DNA of 64,000 nucleotides from Actinomycetota bacterium (lineage in GTDB: Bacteria > Actinomycetota > Actinomycetes > Propionibacteriales > Propionibacteriaceae), in NCBI GenBank assembly GCA_020161015.1, contig JAIUOT010000002.1:1-64000 (forward strand). Reading direction: 5' to 3'. Below are positions 25,993 through 34,290 of this stretch, one piece after another. The notes beneath the pieces are model-generated. The model worked only from the letters and a program-made list of their open reading frames with translations, ran no database searches and had not been told where the DNA came from. Position 1 is the stretch's first letter; every line of letters starts with the position of its first letter. A program made the translations under genes and the position numbers.

Positions 25993-26034
25993 ATGATCCT
26001 CCCCGTCAGCCCGTGCCCCGGAGCGTCCCGATGA
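25993..26034 (+). CDS. 13-codon leader ORF overlapping rhaB
   Basis: ATG at 25993, four bases after AAGGAAG, opens a 13-codon frame (MILPVSPCPGASR) whose TGA (26032-26034) overlaps the rhaB ATG at 26031. It lies just downstream of the rhaB promoter and would be the first frame translated. It could couple or tune rhaB translation. It is too short to judge by codon use, so this is inferred from its signals. Confidence 0.4.
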   Translation: MILPVSPCPGASR

Positions 26035-27518
26035 CCGCCCGGTACTTCGCCGCCGCCGACCTCGGCGCCTCCAGCGGACGCGTCATCCTCGGCCGCCTCG
26101 AGGACGGCCGCTTCACCCTCGGCGAGACCACCAGGTTCCCCAACGGGCCGGTCGACGGCGCGGACGGGAGCATCCACACCGACGCCGCCGGCCTGTTCGC
26201 CCATGTGCGCGAGGGCATCGAGAAGGCGATCGAGGCCAGTGGGGGAGCGCTGGAGTCCGTCGGCGTGGACACCTGGGGCGTCGACTACGGGCGTCTGGGC
26301 GCGGACGGCGAGCTGCTGGAGAGCCCGTTCCACTACCGCGACGACCGGACGAACGGCGTCCCCGAGCTGGTCTTCGCCTCGCTCCCGGCCGAGCAGCTGT
26401 ACGCCACGGCGGGCCTGCAGGTGATGCCGTTCAACACGATCTTCCAGCTCGTCGCCGGGCGCGACGACGACTGGAGCCGCGTCTCGACGGTGCTGCTGAC
26501 CCCCGACCTGATGTCGTACTGGATGTGCGGACGAGCGGTCGCGGAGATGACCATCGCCTCCACCACCGGGCTGCTGGACGTGGCCGCGCGCACCTGGTCT
26601 GCGTCCACCTGCGACCACCTCGCGAGCGCCTACGGGCTGCCCGTGCCGCGCGTCCTGCCCGAACTCGTCGAGCCGGGGACGGTGCTGGGAGCCACCACCG
26701 AGGGGCTGTTCAGCCGGCCGGTCCGTGTCGTCGCGGTCGGCGGCCACGACACCGCCTCCGCGGTGGCGTCGATCCCGGCCGGCAGCGCCGACTTCGCCTT
26801 CGTCTCCTCGGGCACCTGGTCGCTGGTCGGGCTCGAGCTCGACGAGCCGGTGCTGACCGCGGCCAGCCGCGAGGCCGACTTCACCAACGAGCTCGGGATC
26901 GACGGCACCGTCCGCTACCTCAAGAACGTCATGGGGCTGTGGGTGCTGAGCGAGAGCATCCGCACCTGGAAGGCCGCCGGACGCGACGTCGACCTCGTCC
27001 CGCTGCTCGAGGCGGCGGCCGCCCTGCCCGGCCTGGCCTGCGTCCTCGACATGACCGACGAGCGGCTGCTGCCGCCCGGCGACATGCCCGCGCGCCTGCG
27101 GGAGATGGCCGCGGAGACCGGCCAGGAACTCCCCGACGACCCGGCTGCGACCTGCCGCTGCATCCTCGACTCCCTCGCCCTGGCGTACCGGCGCACGATC
27201 GAGCGCGCCTGCCGGCTGGCGGGACGCGAGGTGTCGGTGGTGCACATCGTGGGTGGCGGGTGCCAGAACACGCTGCTGTGCCAGCTCACCGCCGAGGCGA
27301 CCGGCCTGCCGGTGGTGGCCGGTCCTGCCGAGGGCACGGCGCTGGGCAACCTGCTCGTCCAGGCGCGCGCCTGCGGCGCCATCGACGGCGACCGGATGGC
27401 GCTGCGCCAGGTCGCGATCGCCTCCTCCGACCTCATCACCTACACCCCCGGCGTCCTGCCGTTCGGGCCCGAGCAGTGGGCCGCGGCCGAGCGGCGGGCC
27501 TACCCAGGAAGGGCCTGA
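26031..27518 (+). CDS. rhaB: Rhamnulokinase
   Basis: 495 residues, FGGY kinase of the RhaB branch: AADLGASSGRVILG, GVDTWGVDYGRL, FHYRDDRT, LMSYWMCGR, VGGHDTASAVASIP, FVSSGTWSLVGLEL and HIVGGGCQNTLLCQ. It phosphorylates L-rhamnulose to L-rhamnulose-1-phosphate. The ATG at 26031 has GGAG seven bases upstream and overlaps the stop of a 13-codon leader ORF; a GTG at 26013 in frame is less likely. It has its own strong LacI-controlled promoter and is followed two bases later by rhaD. Confidence 0.92.
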   Translation: MTARYFAAADLGASSGRVILGRLEDGRFTLGETTRFPNGPVDGADGSIHTDAAGLFAHVREGIEKAIEASGGALESVGVDTWGVDYGRLGADGELLESPFHYRDDRTNGVPELVFASLPAEQLYATAGLQVMPFNTIFQLVAGRDDDWSRVSTVLLTPDLMSYWMCGRAVAEMTIASTTGLLDVAARTWSASTCDHLASAYGLPVPRVLPELVEPGTVLGATTEGLFSRPVRVVAVGGHDTASAVASIPAGSADFAFVSSGTWSLVGLELDEPVLTAASREADFTNELGIDGTVRYLKNVMGLWVLSESIRTWKAAGRDVDLVPLLEAAAALPGLACVLDMTDERLLPPGDMPARLREMAAETGQELPDDPAATCRCILDSLALAYRRTIERACRLAGREVSVVHIVGGGCQNTLLCQLTAEATGLPVVAGPAEGTALGNLLVQARACGAIDGDRMALRQVAIASSDLITYTPGVLPFGPEQWAAAERRAYPGRA

Positions 27519-27520
27519 CC

Positions 27521-28348
27521 ATGGGCACCACGTCCTACCCCGAGACCGTCGCAGAGGTCATCGAGAGCATCGGCGCCGCCGGGCGGCGCCTGAACGACAT
27601 CGACGCCGTCGAGGCGGGTGCGGGCAACATCTCGGCCTGCTTCAACTGGCCGGTCGAGCTCGACGACTTCTTCAACGTCTCCCGCGAGATCGAGCTGCCC
27701 TACGACGCGCCGCACCTGGCCGGCTACACCGTGCTGGTCACCGGCTCGGGCTGCCGGCTGAGGCAGGTCGGCAACAATCCGCGCAACAATCTCGGAGCGG
27801 TCGTGGTTCACCCCGGCGGACGGTCGGGAACGCTCCACTACCGCAAGAAGGGCAACTTCGACCGTCCGACCTCGGAGTTCAACTCCCACCTCGCCGTGCA
27901 CGAGGACCAGGTGCGCGACCGGGGGATCGGGTTCCACGCGGTGATCCACGCGCAGCCACCGCACCTGACCCACCTGTCGCACATCCCGGACTACCAGAGC
28001 ACGCCGGCCCTCAACGCGGCGATCCTGCGCTGGGAGCCCGAGACGATCGTCCAGCTGCGGGAGGGCGTGGGCTACCTGCCGTTCATGGTGCCCGGGTCCG
28101 ACGAGCTGATGGCCGCCAACGTGGCGAACCTGCGCAGGCACCAGATCGTCCTGTGGGCCAAGCACGGCGTCATGGCCCGCTCCGACACCTCGCCGCTCAA
28201 GGCCTGCGACCGCATCGAGTACGCCGAGACCGGCGCGCTGTACGAGTACATGAACCTGTGCTCCGGCGGACGCGCCCAGGGCCTGACCGACGAGGAGCTC
28301 AACCGCGTCGTGACCGCCTTCAACGTGGACACCAGCCTCTTCCGCTGA
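27521..28348 (+). CDS. rhaD: Rhamnulose-1-phosphate aldolase
   Basis: 275 residues, class II (zinc) aldolase family, RhaD branch. GAGNISACFNWP, VLVTGSGCRLRQV and the zinc-binding HAVIHAQPPHLTHLSH with the later WAKHGVMARS give the metal histidines. It splits rhamnulose-1-phosphate into dihydroxyacetone phosphate and L-lactaldehyde. The ATG at 27521 follows AGGAAGGG and comes two bases after the rhaB stop, completing the catabolic pathway. No lactaldehyde dehydrogenase is adjacent, but SDR-containing genes occur at 45220. Confidence 0.92.
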   Translation: MGTTSYPETVAEVIESIGAAGRRLNDIDAVEAGAGNISACFNWPVELDDFFNVSREIELPYDAPHLAGYTVLVTGSGCRLRQVGNNPRNNLGAVVVHPGGRSGTLHYRKKGNFDRPTSEFNSHLAVHEDQVRDRGIGFHAVIHAQPPHLTHLSHIPDYQSTPALNAAILRWEPETIVQLREGVGYLPFMVPGSDELMAANVANLRRHQIVLWAKHGVMARSDTSPLKACDRIEYAETGALYEYMNLCSGGRAQGLTDEELNRVVTAFNVDTSLFR

Positions 28349-28386
28349 CGCGGTCCCCCGCCCCACCCCCAACCCCGTTCCTGCCC

Positions 28387-28436
28387 CCGAGTGCAACTCC
28401 CGCTACCGGAATTCCGGTAGCGGGAGTTGCACTCGG
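28387..28436. repeat. 50-bp palindromic repeat, copy 1 (perfect)
   Basis: A perfect 50-bp palindrome centred on GGAATTCC at 28408-28415, flanked by GTTCCTGC on the left and GAGCGCG-type sequence on the right. It lies 39 bases after rhaD and before the convergent isomerase gene, where it could act as a bidirectional terminator. Three related copies lie at 55.1-55.7 kb. Confidence 0.85.
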
Positions 28437-28439
28437 TAG

Positions 28440-28515
28440 CGAGCGCGGGTTGGGGGGCGCTGAGAGCGCGGGGTGGGGGGTGCGGCGAGCGCGGGGTGAG
28501 GAGGGGCGCCGGAGG
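28440..28515. repeat. G-rich imperfect tandem repeat
   Basis: Three imperfect units of about 25 bases built on GAGCGCGGGGTGGGGGG follow the palindrome. Several runs of four to six G could form G-quadruplexes. The remaining bases to 28621 show nothing convincing. Confidence 0.5.
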
Positions 28516-28621
28516 CGGGGGTGGACGGACGAAGCGGGCGGCTCGGAGGATCGCACATCCGAGGCCGCCCGCTGTCCGTCCGCCCATGGACGTCAGGGGC
28601 CGGGCGTGAGCCCGGCGGGGG

Positions 28622-30271
28622 TCAGCCGATCGCGGGGACCACGTCGCCGGCCAGGTGGACCTGGTAGCCCATGGCCTGGAACATGGCCGCCTTGGCGATC
28701 AGGGCCGCGTCGGCACTCGCCGCGTCCGGAGCGTAGGCCACGTTCATGTGGTTGGCCTTGTGGCGGGCCATCAGCTGGTCGCGGTTCACGCCGTGCAGGA
28801 CGGCGTTCATGATCGGCCACTCCGGGTTGGTGGAGTCGAGGCGACGCTGCACCTCGGCCTCGGGCATCTCGATGCAGGTGCCGCGGCCGAGGTCGACGTG
28901 CAGGGCCCCGTCCATGATGAACACCCGCGACCACACGATCTCGCCCGGCTTGGAGACCCCGGCGAGGGTGCCACCGCCCAGCGGGAAGTAGTAGTAGCTC
29001 TGCCGGTAGGAGTGCGCGTTGGCGTACCCGCCGAGGTGGGACGCAGGGACGGAGCCGGAGATCTCCAGCACCCAGACGAAGTCGTCCTCCCAGTCGTCGC
29101 CCCAGCGGACGTCGTGCAGCGTGGTGGCCGGGTCCAGGCCCATGGCCGTCCAGACGCGGTTGGTGACCACGGCGTCGACCGCGACGCCCTCGTCCACCTC
29201 GTTGAAGTGCGGCATCGCCTTGCCGTCGAACAGCACCCGGTCGCCTTCGCGGGAGTAGGCCGGGGGACGCTCGACGTTGTTCAGCAGGCCCTCGGCCAGG
29301 TCGGACGCGGGCACCATGTCCTTCAGGCCCTGCTGGTACTGGATGCCGACGGCGTCGGCGCCGAAGTCGTCCGCGATCCGCAGCGCGGCGATGTACATCT
29401 TGAACTGGCTGGTGAGCTGCGCGTCGGTCAGGCACTCCTTCCAGTCGCCCTCGTTGTCGACGTGGAAGGTCATGCCCTTCTCGTCGAGCCAGGCGCGGAC
29501 GGCGGCGGCCTCGGCGTCGGTGACCTTGTTCATCTCCGCGACCAGGGCGCTCTGGCTGAGCCGCTCCTTGTAGATGCCCGCCGGGTTGAGCAGTTCGTCG
29601 TCGATGATCGCGTTGTACATGCCCATGCAGCCCTCGTCGAAGACGGCGAGGATCGCCTTCTTCGCCTTCAGCTCCGCGGCGAGCGCCTCGCCCAGCCGCT
29701 TCTCCGCGGAGTCGGGCAGCTCGGGCAGGTCGCGCACGTGCGAGGTGTCGTGGACGATGGCGCCGGTGGCCAGCCACTCCTGGAGCTTCGCGGTGAACCA
29801 CTCGTCGGTGAAGTCCTTGCTCCAGATGGTGGAGTGGGCCACGCCGGCCTTGGTGAGGGAGCCGTGCAGGTTCGCCATGCCGACCAGGCCGGGGAAGTCG
29901 CCGGCGAAGTTCGCGGCGAGAAGGATCGGGCCCTCGTGGTCGCGCAGGCCGGCCAGCACGTGGTGGCTGTACTGCCACACGGCCTCGACCACGACGAGCG
30001 GGGCGTCGGCCGGGATGGTGGCGAAGACGTCCATGCCCTTGCGCTGGTTGTCGATGAAGCCGTGGCCCTTGACCGGGTCGACGCCATGGGCGCGGGTGAC
30101 CTTCCACCCGAGGGCGTTGGCCGCAGCAGCGAACTGCGCCTCGACCTGCTGCTGCATGCCCCACGTCTTGACGTTGGTGGTCAGGCGCAGGTCACCGCTG
30201 GCGACGACATACAGGGTGTGGGGTTCGGCCGCCGGCCGCACGGGGATTTCAGGCACGAGGTAGGTGCTCAC
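28622..30271 (-). CDS. L-fucose/L-arabinose isomerase-family sugar isomerase
   Basis: 549 residues resembling the FucI/AraA fold. The N-terminal part has Rossmann-like regions (VVVEAVWQYSHHVLAGL, LLAANFAGDFPGLVGM), followed by AVFDEGCMGMYNAIID (the acidic metal-ligand region expected in this family), QYQQGLKDMVPASDLAEGLLNN and a beta-barrel C-terminal domain (SYYYFPLGGGT, HKANHMNVAYAPD). It should interconvert an aldose and ketose, with L-fucose or D-arabinose the best guess. The GTG at 30271 has AAGGAGT at good spacing. It is monocistronic with its own promoter (30341-30369), whose AATCGATTTC core resembles the fucU operators at 43802. That links it to the fucose-type cluster 8 kb away. Confidence 0.72.
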   Translation of the reverse strand: MSTYLVPEIPVRPAAEPHTLYVVASGDLRLTTNVKTWGMQQQVEAQFAAAANALGWKVTRAHGVDPVKGHGFIDNQRKGMDVFATIPADAPLVVVEAVWQYSHHVLAGLRDHEGPILLAANFAGDFPGLVGMANLHGSLTKAGVAHSTIWSKDFTDEWFTAKLQEWLATGAIVHDTSHVRDLPELPDSAEKRLGEALAAELKAKKAILAVFDEGCMGMYNAIIDDELLNPAGIYKERLSQSALVAEMNKVTDAEAAAVRAWLDEKGMTFHVDNEGDWKECLTDAQLTSQFKMYIAALRIADDFGADAVGIQYQQGLKDMVPASDLAEGLLNNVERPPAYSREGDRVLFDGKAMPHFNEVDEGVAVDAVVTNRVWTAMGLDPATTLHDVRWGDDWEDDFVWVLEISGSVPASHLGGYANAHSYRQSYYYFPLGGGTLAGVSKPGEIVWSRVFIMDGALHVDLGRGTCIEMPEAEVQRRLDSTNPEWPIMNAVLHGVNRDQLMARHKANHMNVAYAPDAASADAALIAKAAMFQAMGYQVHLAGDVVPAIG

Positions 30272-30340
30272 TGTCAGACTCCTTGAGGATTGTCCGTCGC
30301 CCCGCGGGACTTCGTTGAACGTCGGGACGAGCTCCCCTTC

Positions 30341-30369
30341 ATCGTTTCAGCAATCGATTTCAGAGTCAA
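30341..30369 (-). promoter_or_regulatory. Promoter and operators of the FucI-like gene
   Basis: Minus-strand TTGACT (30364-30369) and AACGAT (30341-30346) are 17 bases apart. The spacer holds CTGAAATCGATTGCTG (30348-30363), close to the fucU operator AGAAATCGATTTCT. TGAAACGATGAA across the -10 matches the rhamnose-type site at 10 of 12 positions. Confidence 0.5.
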
Positions 30370-30383
30370 GGCGGATGTGCCAA

Positions 30384-30420
30384 TTCCGCGGTCCGGAGCA
30401 GGGGTCGCCGGACCGCGGAA
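30384..30420 (-). terminator. Terminator-like hairpin after the aldo/keto reductase gene
   Basis: A perfect 13-bp stem (TTCCGCGGTCCGG and complement) with an 11-base loop starts 16 bases after the stop of the minus-strand reductase gene and precedes the FucI-like promoter. There is no clear T-run. Confidence 0.6.
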
Positions 30421-30435
30421 CGCGGCGTTTCGGGG

Positions 30436-31491
30436 CTACTCCGCGGCTGTGCTCCCGTAGCCGGTCCAGCCCGGGATCGTGCCGTCCACGTCCCACAGGT
30501 CGAGCCAGTCGCCCGAGCCCTCCCACAGGAAGACCTGGCCCTTGATCAGGCGGCTGTTGGCCTCCACCGAGCGCAGGTCGTTGAGCATCCGGGGGGTGAG
30601 CGGGTTGGTGGTGATCGCGCGGAGGTTGGACAGGATCTGGGCGGGCTTCACCGAGAAGGGGATCGCGACGTGCCCCCGCTGGGCGGCCCACTTCAGGCAC
30701 ACCTCGGCCGGGTGGACGCCGAGCTCCGCGGCGATCCGCACGACCACCGGGTGCTCCATGTCGGCGACGTCGCCCTCGAACGTGTCGCGCTCGGGCCGGC
30801 GTGGCGAGCCCATCGGGGAGTAGCCGATCACGACCATGCCGTGGTCCTTGCTGAACTGGTACAGCTCGCCCTGCTGGAACGCCGGGTGCAGCTCCATCTC
30901 GTTGATCGCCGGGGCGATCCGGGCGTCCCGCAGCACCAGCCGCAGCTTGGGGATGGTCATGTTCGAAACCCCGAGGTGCCGCACCAGGCCCGCGTCCACG
31001 AGCTCCTCGAGCGCGTGGTACATCGCCATGTACTCGGCGTGGATGTAGGGACGGGACGAGGGGTTGCGCGCGTCCGGCGCGGCGAAGCGCTCGTGGGTGT
31101 TCGGGAACGGCCAGTGGATCAGCAGCGCGTCGAGGTGCTCGAGGCCGAGGTCGGCGAGGCTCTTGTGCACGGAGGCCACGGCGGCAGCCGGGTCGTGGGC
31201 GTCGTTCCAGACCTTCGAGATCACGAACACCTCGTCGCGGGACAGGCCGAGCTCGGCCATCGTGCTCTTCAGCACCGGGCCGATCAGGTGCTCGTTGGCG
31301 TACACCGAGGCGCAGTCGACGAGGCGGTAGCCGGTACGGAGGGCGACGCCGACTGCCTCGGCGATGTCCTCCAGGGAGAAGCGGTCCGAGCCGAACGTCC
31401 CCAGCCCGAGCATGGGGATCGTGGCGCCGCCGGCGAGGGTCAGCCGGGGCACCGTGGTGGGGTCGACGGTGTCGTGGGCGGTGGTGGTCAT
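30436..31491 (-). CDS. Aldo/keto reductase
   Basis: 351 residues, AKR superfamily TIM barrel. The catalytic tetrad is visible: Asp and Tyr in YRLVDCASVYANEHLIG, Lys in VFVISKVWND and His in LLIHWPFPNT, followed by the NADP-binding C-terminal part (IPFSVKPAQILSNL). It reduces or oxidises a sugar or polyol carbonyl. It is the last gene of the FGGY kinase / GatD-like / AKR operon, two bases after the dehydrogenase stop. In the pathway it may interconvert an aldose and a polyol, or clear a reactive aldehyde. The substrate is inferred only from context. Confidence 0.85.
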   Translation of the reverse strand: MTTTAHDTVDPTTVPRLTLAGGATIPMLGLGTFGSDRFSLEDIAEAVGVALRTGYRLVDCASVYANEHLIGPVLKSTMAELGLSRDEVFVISKVWNDAHDPAAAVASVHKSLADLGLEHLDALLIHWPFPNTHERFAAPDARNPSSRPYIHAEYMAMYHALEELVDAGLVRHLGVSNMTIPKLRLVLRDARIAPAINEMELHPAFQQGELYQFSKDHGMVVIGYSPMGSPRRPERDTFEGDVADMEHPVVVRIAAELGVHPAEVCLKWAAQRGHVAIPFSVKPAQILSNLRAITTNPLTPRMLNDLRSVEANSRLIKGQVFLWEGSGDWLDLWDVDGTIPGWTGYGSTAAE

Positions 31492-31493
31492 GG

Positions 31494-32552
31494 TCACTCC
31501 TGGATGGCGGGGGTCGGGTCGAACAGGATCTTCCCCGACACGGCGCCGGGGGTCTCGAAGAGGCGGAAGGCGTCCATCACCTGCGCGAGGTCGAAGACGC
31601 CGTGGACGAGGTCGTCGATGATCCGCAGGCGGCCGTCGGCCACGCACTCTGCGGTCAGCGACCACTCGGTGCCCGGGAACGGCGCGCTGTAGGACATCCA
31701 CGAGCCGGTGAGCGAGAACTCCTTGCGGTTGAGCTGCTCGAACACCGCGTGGTCGAAGGTCAGGTCGGCGTGGCTGTTGCCGATGAAGCACACCCGGGAG
31801 TGGACGCCGGCGGCCTGGAAGGCAAGGGACATGGTGGCGTTCTGGCCGGCGGTCTCGAAGGTGTGGTCGACCCCGCCGGGCTGCCACGCGCGCAGGCGGG
31901 CGAGCAGGTCCGGTTCGCGGGCGTCGAAGGTGGCGTCCGCACCGAGCGCGGTGGCGGTCGCCAGCCGGTCGGGGTTCACGTCGACGACCGCGACGCGGTC
32001 CGCGCCCAGGATGCGCACCCACTGGAGGGTGAACAGCCCGATCGTGCCCGCACCGAGGACGAGGACGCTGCCGCCGCCGCTGAACCCGGCGTGGCGGACA
32101 CCGTGCAGGGCGACGGTGGACGGCTCGAAGAACGCGATGTCGCGGAAGGCGACGCTGTCGGCGACGACCGTCAGGTTGGCCACGGGAGCCACCACGTACT
32201 CGGCGAGCCCGCCGAACTGTCGCGAGCCGATGAAGCTGTAGTTCGGGCACTGGGCGTACTCACCGGCAGCGCAGCGCGGGCACGCGTGGCAGGGGAGCAG
32301 CGGTGCGACCGCGACGCGCCGGCCCACCAGGGTGCCGTCCACACCGTCACCGACCGCGGCGACCTCCCCGGCGATCTCATGGCCGAGCACCATGGGATAG
32401 AAGTGCGCGCCGTCGCTGAGCACGCGGGGGATGTCCGAGCCGCACACCCCCGTCATGCGGACGCGGACCAGGGCTTCGCCCGGTCCCGGTTCCGGGGTGG
32501 GGACGTCCTCCACCCTGACGTCGCGGGGGGCGTGCAGGACCGCTGCTCTCAC
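31494..32552 (-). CDS. GatD-like zinc dehydrogenase (galactitol-1-P 5-dehydrogenase family)
   Basis: 352 residues, medium-chain zinc dehydrogenase. The catalytic zinc region is GVCGSDIPRVLSDGAHFYPMVLGHE, the structural zinc lobe PLLPCHACPRCAAGEYAQCP, then FIGSRQFGGLAEYV, the NAD loop VLGAGTIGLFTLQ and GSWMSYSAPFPGTEW. From memory of E. coli GatD, these stretches line up closely (CGSDLPRI, GAHYYPITLGHE, GSWMNYSSPWPG). It should oxidise a polyol phosphate to a ketose phosphate. The GTG at 32552 overlaps the kinase stop (GTGA) with GGAG eight bases upstream. The partner kinase and the LacC/GatY-like genes divergent from it suggest a tagatose-type route. Confidence 0.82.
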   Translation of the reverse strand: MRAAVLHAPRDVRVEDVPTPEPGPGEALVRVRMTGVCGSDIPRVLSDGAHFYPMVLGHEIAGEVAAVGDGVDGTLVGRRVAVAPLLPCHACPRCAAGEYAQCPNYSFIGSRQFGGLAEYVVAPVANLTVVADSVAFRDIAFFEPSTVALHGVRHAGFSGGGSVLVLGAGTIGLFTLQWVRILGADRVAVVDVNPDRLATATALGADATFDAREPDLLARLRAWQPGGVDHTFETAGQNATMSLAFQAAGVHSRVCFIGNSHADLTFDHAVFEQLNRKEFSLTGSWMSYSAPFPGTEWSLTAECVADGRLRIIDDLVHGVFDLAQVMDAFRLFETPGAVSGKILFDPTPAIQE

Positions 32553-34120
32553 AGTGCGTTCTCCGTTCCGGTTCGGCTGAGGTCGGCGAGCGCGTGCATG
32601 CTGGGCGCGAGCGCCGGGTAGAGGCCGGCGTACACCGCGTACAGCCGGTCGTAGGTGGCCCGGGTGTCCGGGTCGGGGACGTAGCCGGCCGAGCGCTGCA
32701 CCCAGTCGCCCACGAGGTCGTCCACCGTCCCGCCGCCGGTGCCGATGGCGGCCAGCATCGCCGCGCCGAGCGGGGTCGCGTCCGGGTTGGCGGTGACCAC
32801 GACCGGGAGCCCGGTGACGTCGGCCTTGATCTGCATCCACAGTGGGCTGCGGGTGGCGCCGCCGATCGCCAGCAGCTCGGTCACCCCGGCGCCCGCCGCG
32901 AGCGCGACCTCCAGGTTGTGCCGCAGCGCCATGGCGACGCCCTCCATCACCGCCCGGTACAGGTGGCCGCGGCCGGTGCCCAGGTGGAGGCCGACGAACG
33001 CGCCGCGCGCGTCCGCGTCCCACAGCGGGGAGCGCTCGCCGGACAGGTACGGCAGGAAGACGAGGCCCTCGGCGCCGGGGCCCACGGTCGCGGCCAGCGC
33101 GGAGACCTCCTCGTACAGGCCGCGCCCGGAGTGCTCGGACGCCGCCAGCTCGGCCGCGCCGGCCACCCGGGCCAGCCAGGCGAGGCTCGCGGAGCCGGCG
33201 ACCGTCCCGCCCTGGAGCAGCCAGCTGCCCGGCACCACGTGGCGGGAGAGGATCAGCCGTTCGTCGGCCACGGGGGCGTCGAGGGCGATGCTCATGCCGC
33301 CCGCCTGGCCGCCCTGCTCCTGGGTCTGGCCGGGACGGAAGACGCCCGCGCCCAGAGTGCCGCACGCGGCGTCGAGGCCGCCGGCCACCACGGGGGTGCC
33401 GGCCACGAGGCCGGTGGCCCGGGCCACGGCCGGGGTCACTCCGCCCACCACGGCCGTCGGCTCGACGGCCTCCGGCACCCGGGACGGGTCGCAGCCCAGC
33501 GCGGCGGCGAGGGCGTGGTCCACGCCGCCGGTGGCGACGTCGATGAAGTGCCAGCCGTAGCCCTGGGAGTGCTCCTGGCTGGCGACCCCGGTGAGCGCCA
33601 TCACCACCACGCTGTTGCACTGGAGGAACCACCGCGTCCGTGCGAACACGTCGGGACGGTGCCGCTCGAACCACAGCATCTTGGCCGTGGAGTAGCTGGG
33701 GCTGAGGCGGTTGCCGGCGACGCCGAGGATGGTGGCGGCCGGGACGCGGGAGAGCGTCTCGTCGCAGATCGACTGGGCGCGCATGTCCATCCAGATCGGG
33801 GTCCTGGCCAGCACGGCACCTGTCTCGTCCACCGGCACGCAGGCCCAGCTCTGACCGTCCACGCCGATGCCGGCGACGTCCGCCGGGTCGAACGCGCCGG
33901 AGGCGCAGACCTCGGTGATCGTGGCCATCGCGCCGGCGATCCAGTCGTTCGGGTCCTGTTCGACGTGCCCCGGTGCGGGGGTGTGCAGGGGATAGGGACG
34001 GTCGGCGGTCGCGAGCGTGCGACCCGTCCGGTCGACGGCGATCGCGCGAGCGCCGGACGTGCCGATGTCGACCCCGAGGTACACCGGCGCCGACGCGCCG
34101 GTCCGGCTGGTTGCGGCCAC
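32549..34120 (-). CDS. FGGY-family carbohydrate kinase, xylulokinase-like
   Basis: 523 residues. YLGVDIGTSGARAIAVD (phosphate loop), GIGVDGQSWACVPVD, IWMDMRAQSI, VVAGGLDAACGTLGAG, FLPYLSGERSPLWDADARGAFVGL and LLAIGGATRSPLWMQIKAD are the FGGY signatures, closest to the xylulokinase branch. The GTG at 34120 has an unusually strong AAGGAGGAG upstream. It is the first gene of a three-gene operon with a GatD-like dehydrogenase, so its substrate may be a polyol or ketose whose phosphate feeds that enzyme. A LacI operator covers its predicted transcription start. Confidence 0.83.
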   Translation of the reverse strand: MAATSRTGASAPVYLGVDIGTSGARAIAVDRTGRTLATADRPYPLHTPAPGHVEQDPNDWIAGAMATITEVCASGAFDPADVAGIGVDGQSWACVPVDETGAVLARTPIWMDMRAQSICDETLSRVPAATILGVAGNRLSPSYSTAKMLWFERHRPDVFARTRWFLQCNSVVVMALTGVASQEHSQGYGWHFIDVATGGVDHALAAALGCDPSRVPEAVEPTAVVGGVTPAVARATGLVAGTPVVAGGLDAACGTLGAGVFRPGQTQEQGGQAGGMSIALDAPVADERLILSRHVVPGSWLLQGGTVAGSASLAWLARVAGAAELAASEHSGRGLYEEVSALAATVGPGAEGLVFLPYLSGERSPLWDADARGAFVGLHLGTGRGHLYRAVMEGVAMALRHNLEVALAAGAGVTELLAIGGATRSPLWMQIKADVTGLPVVVTANPDATPLGAAMLAAIGTGGGTVDDLVGDWVQRSAGYVPDPDTRATYDRLYAVYAGLYPALAPSMHALADLSRTGTENAL

Positions 34121-34134
34121 CTCTCCTCCTTGAG

Positions 34135-34273
34135 AGCGAAACGTTTTGCTCTGGATCAGGCTAGCTCACCCCGCGACGGGTCCGCAATGGCTGGCGAATC
34201 GTTTCGCCCTTGATCTAGGATGACTTGACAAGCGCGGGGCTCGGTATCAGGCTGGGCATCACGAAACGTTTCG
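34135..34273. promoter_or_regulatory. Divergent promoter region with three LacI operators
   Basis: Three near-palindromes share the core GCGAAACGTTTCGC: AGCGAAACGTTTTGCT (34135-34150), GGCGAATCGTTTCGCC (34193-34208) and CGAAACGTTTCG (34262-34273). Toward the kinase (minus), TTGCGG (34182-34187) and TAGCCT (34158-34163) are 18 bases apart, with the first operator at the start point. Toward the regulator (plus), TTGACA lies at 34225-34230 with a weak -10 near 34248, and the third operator follows. The spacing would suit looping by a tetramer or repression of both sides. Confidence 0.7.
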
Positions 34274-34290
34274 CTGATGGCGGGAGGACC

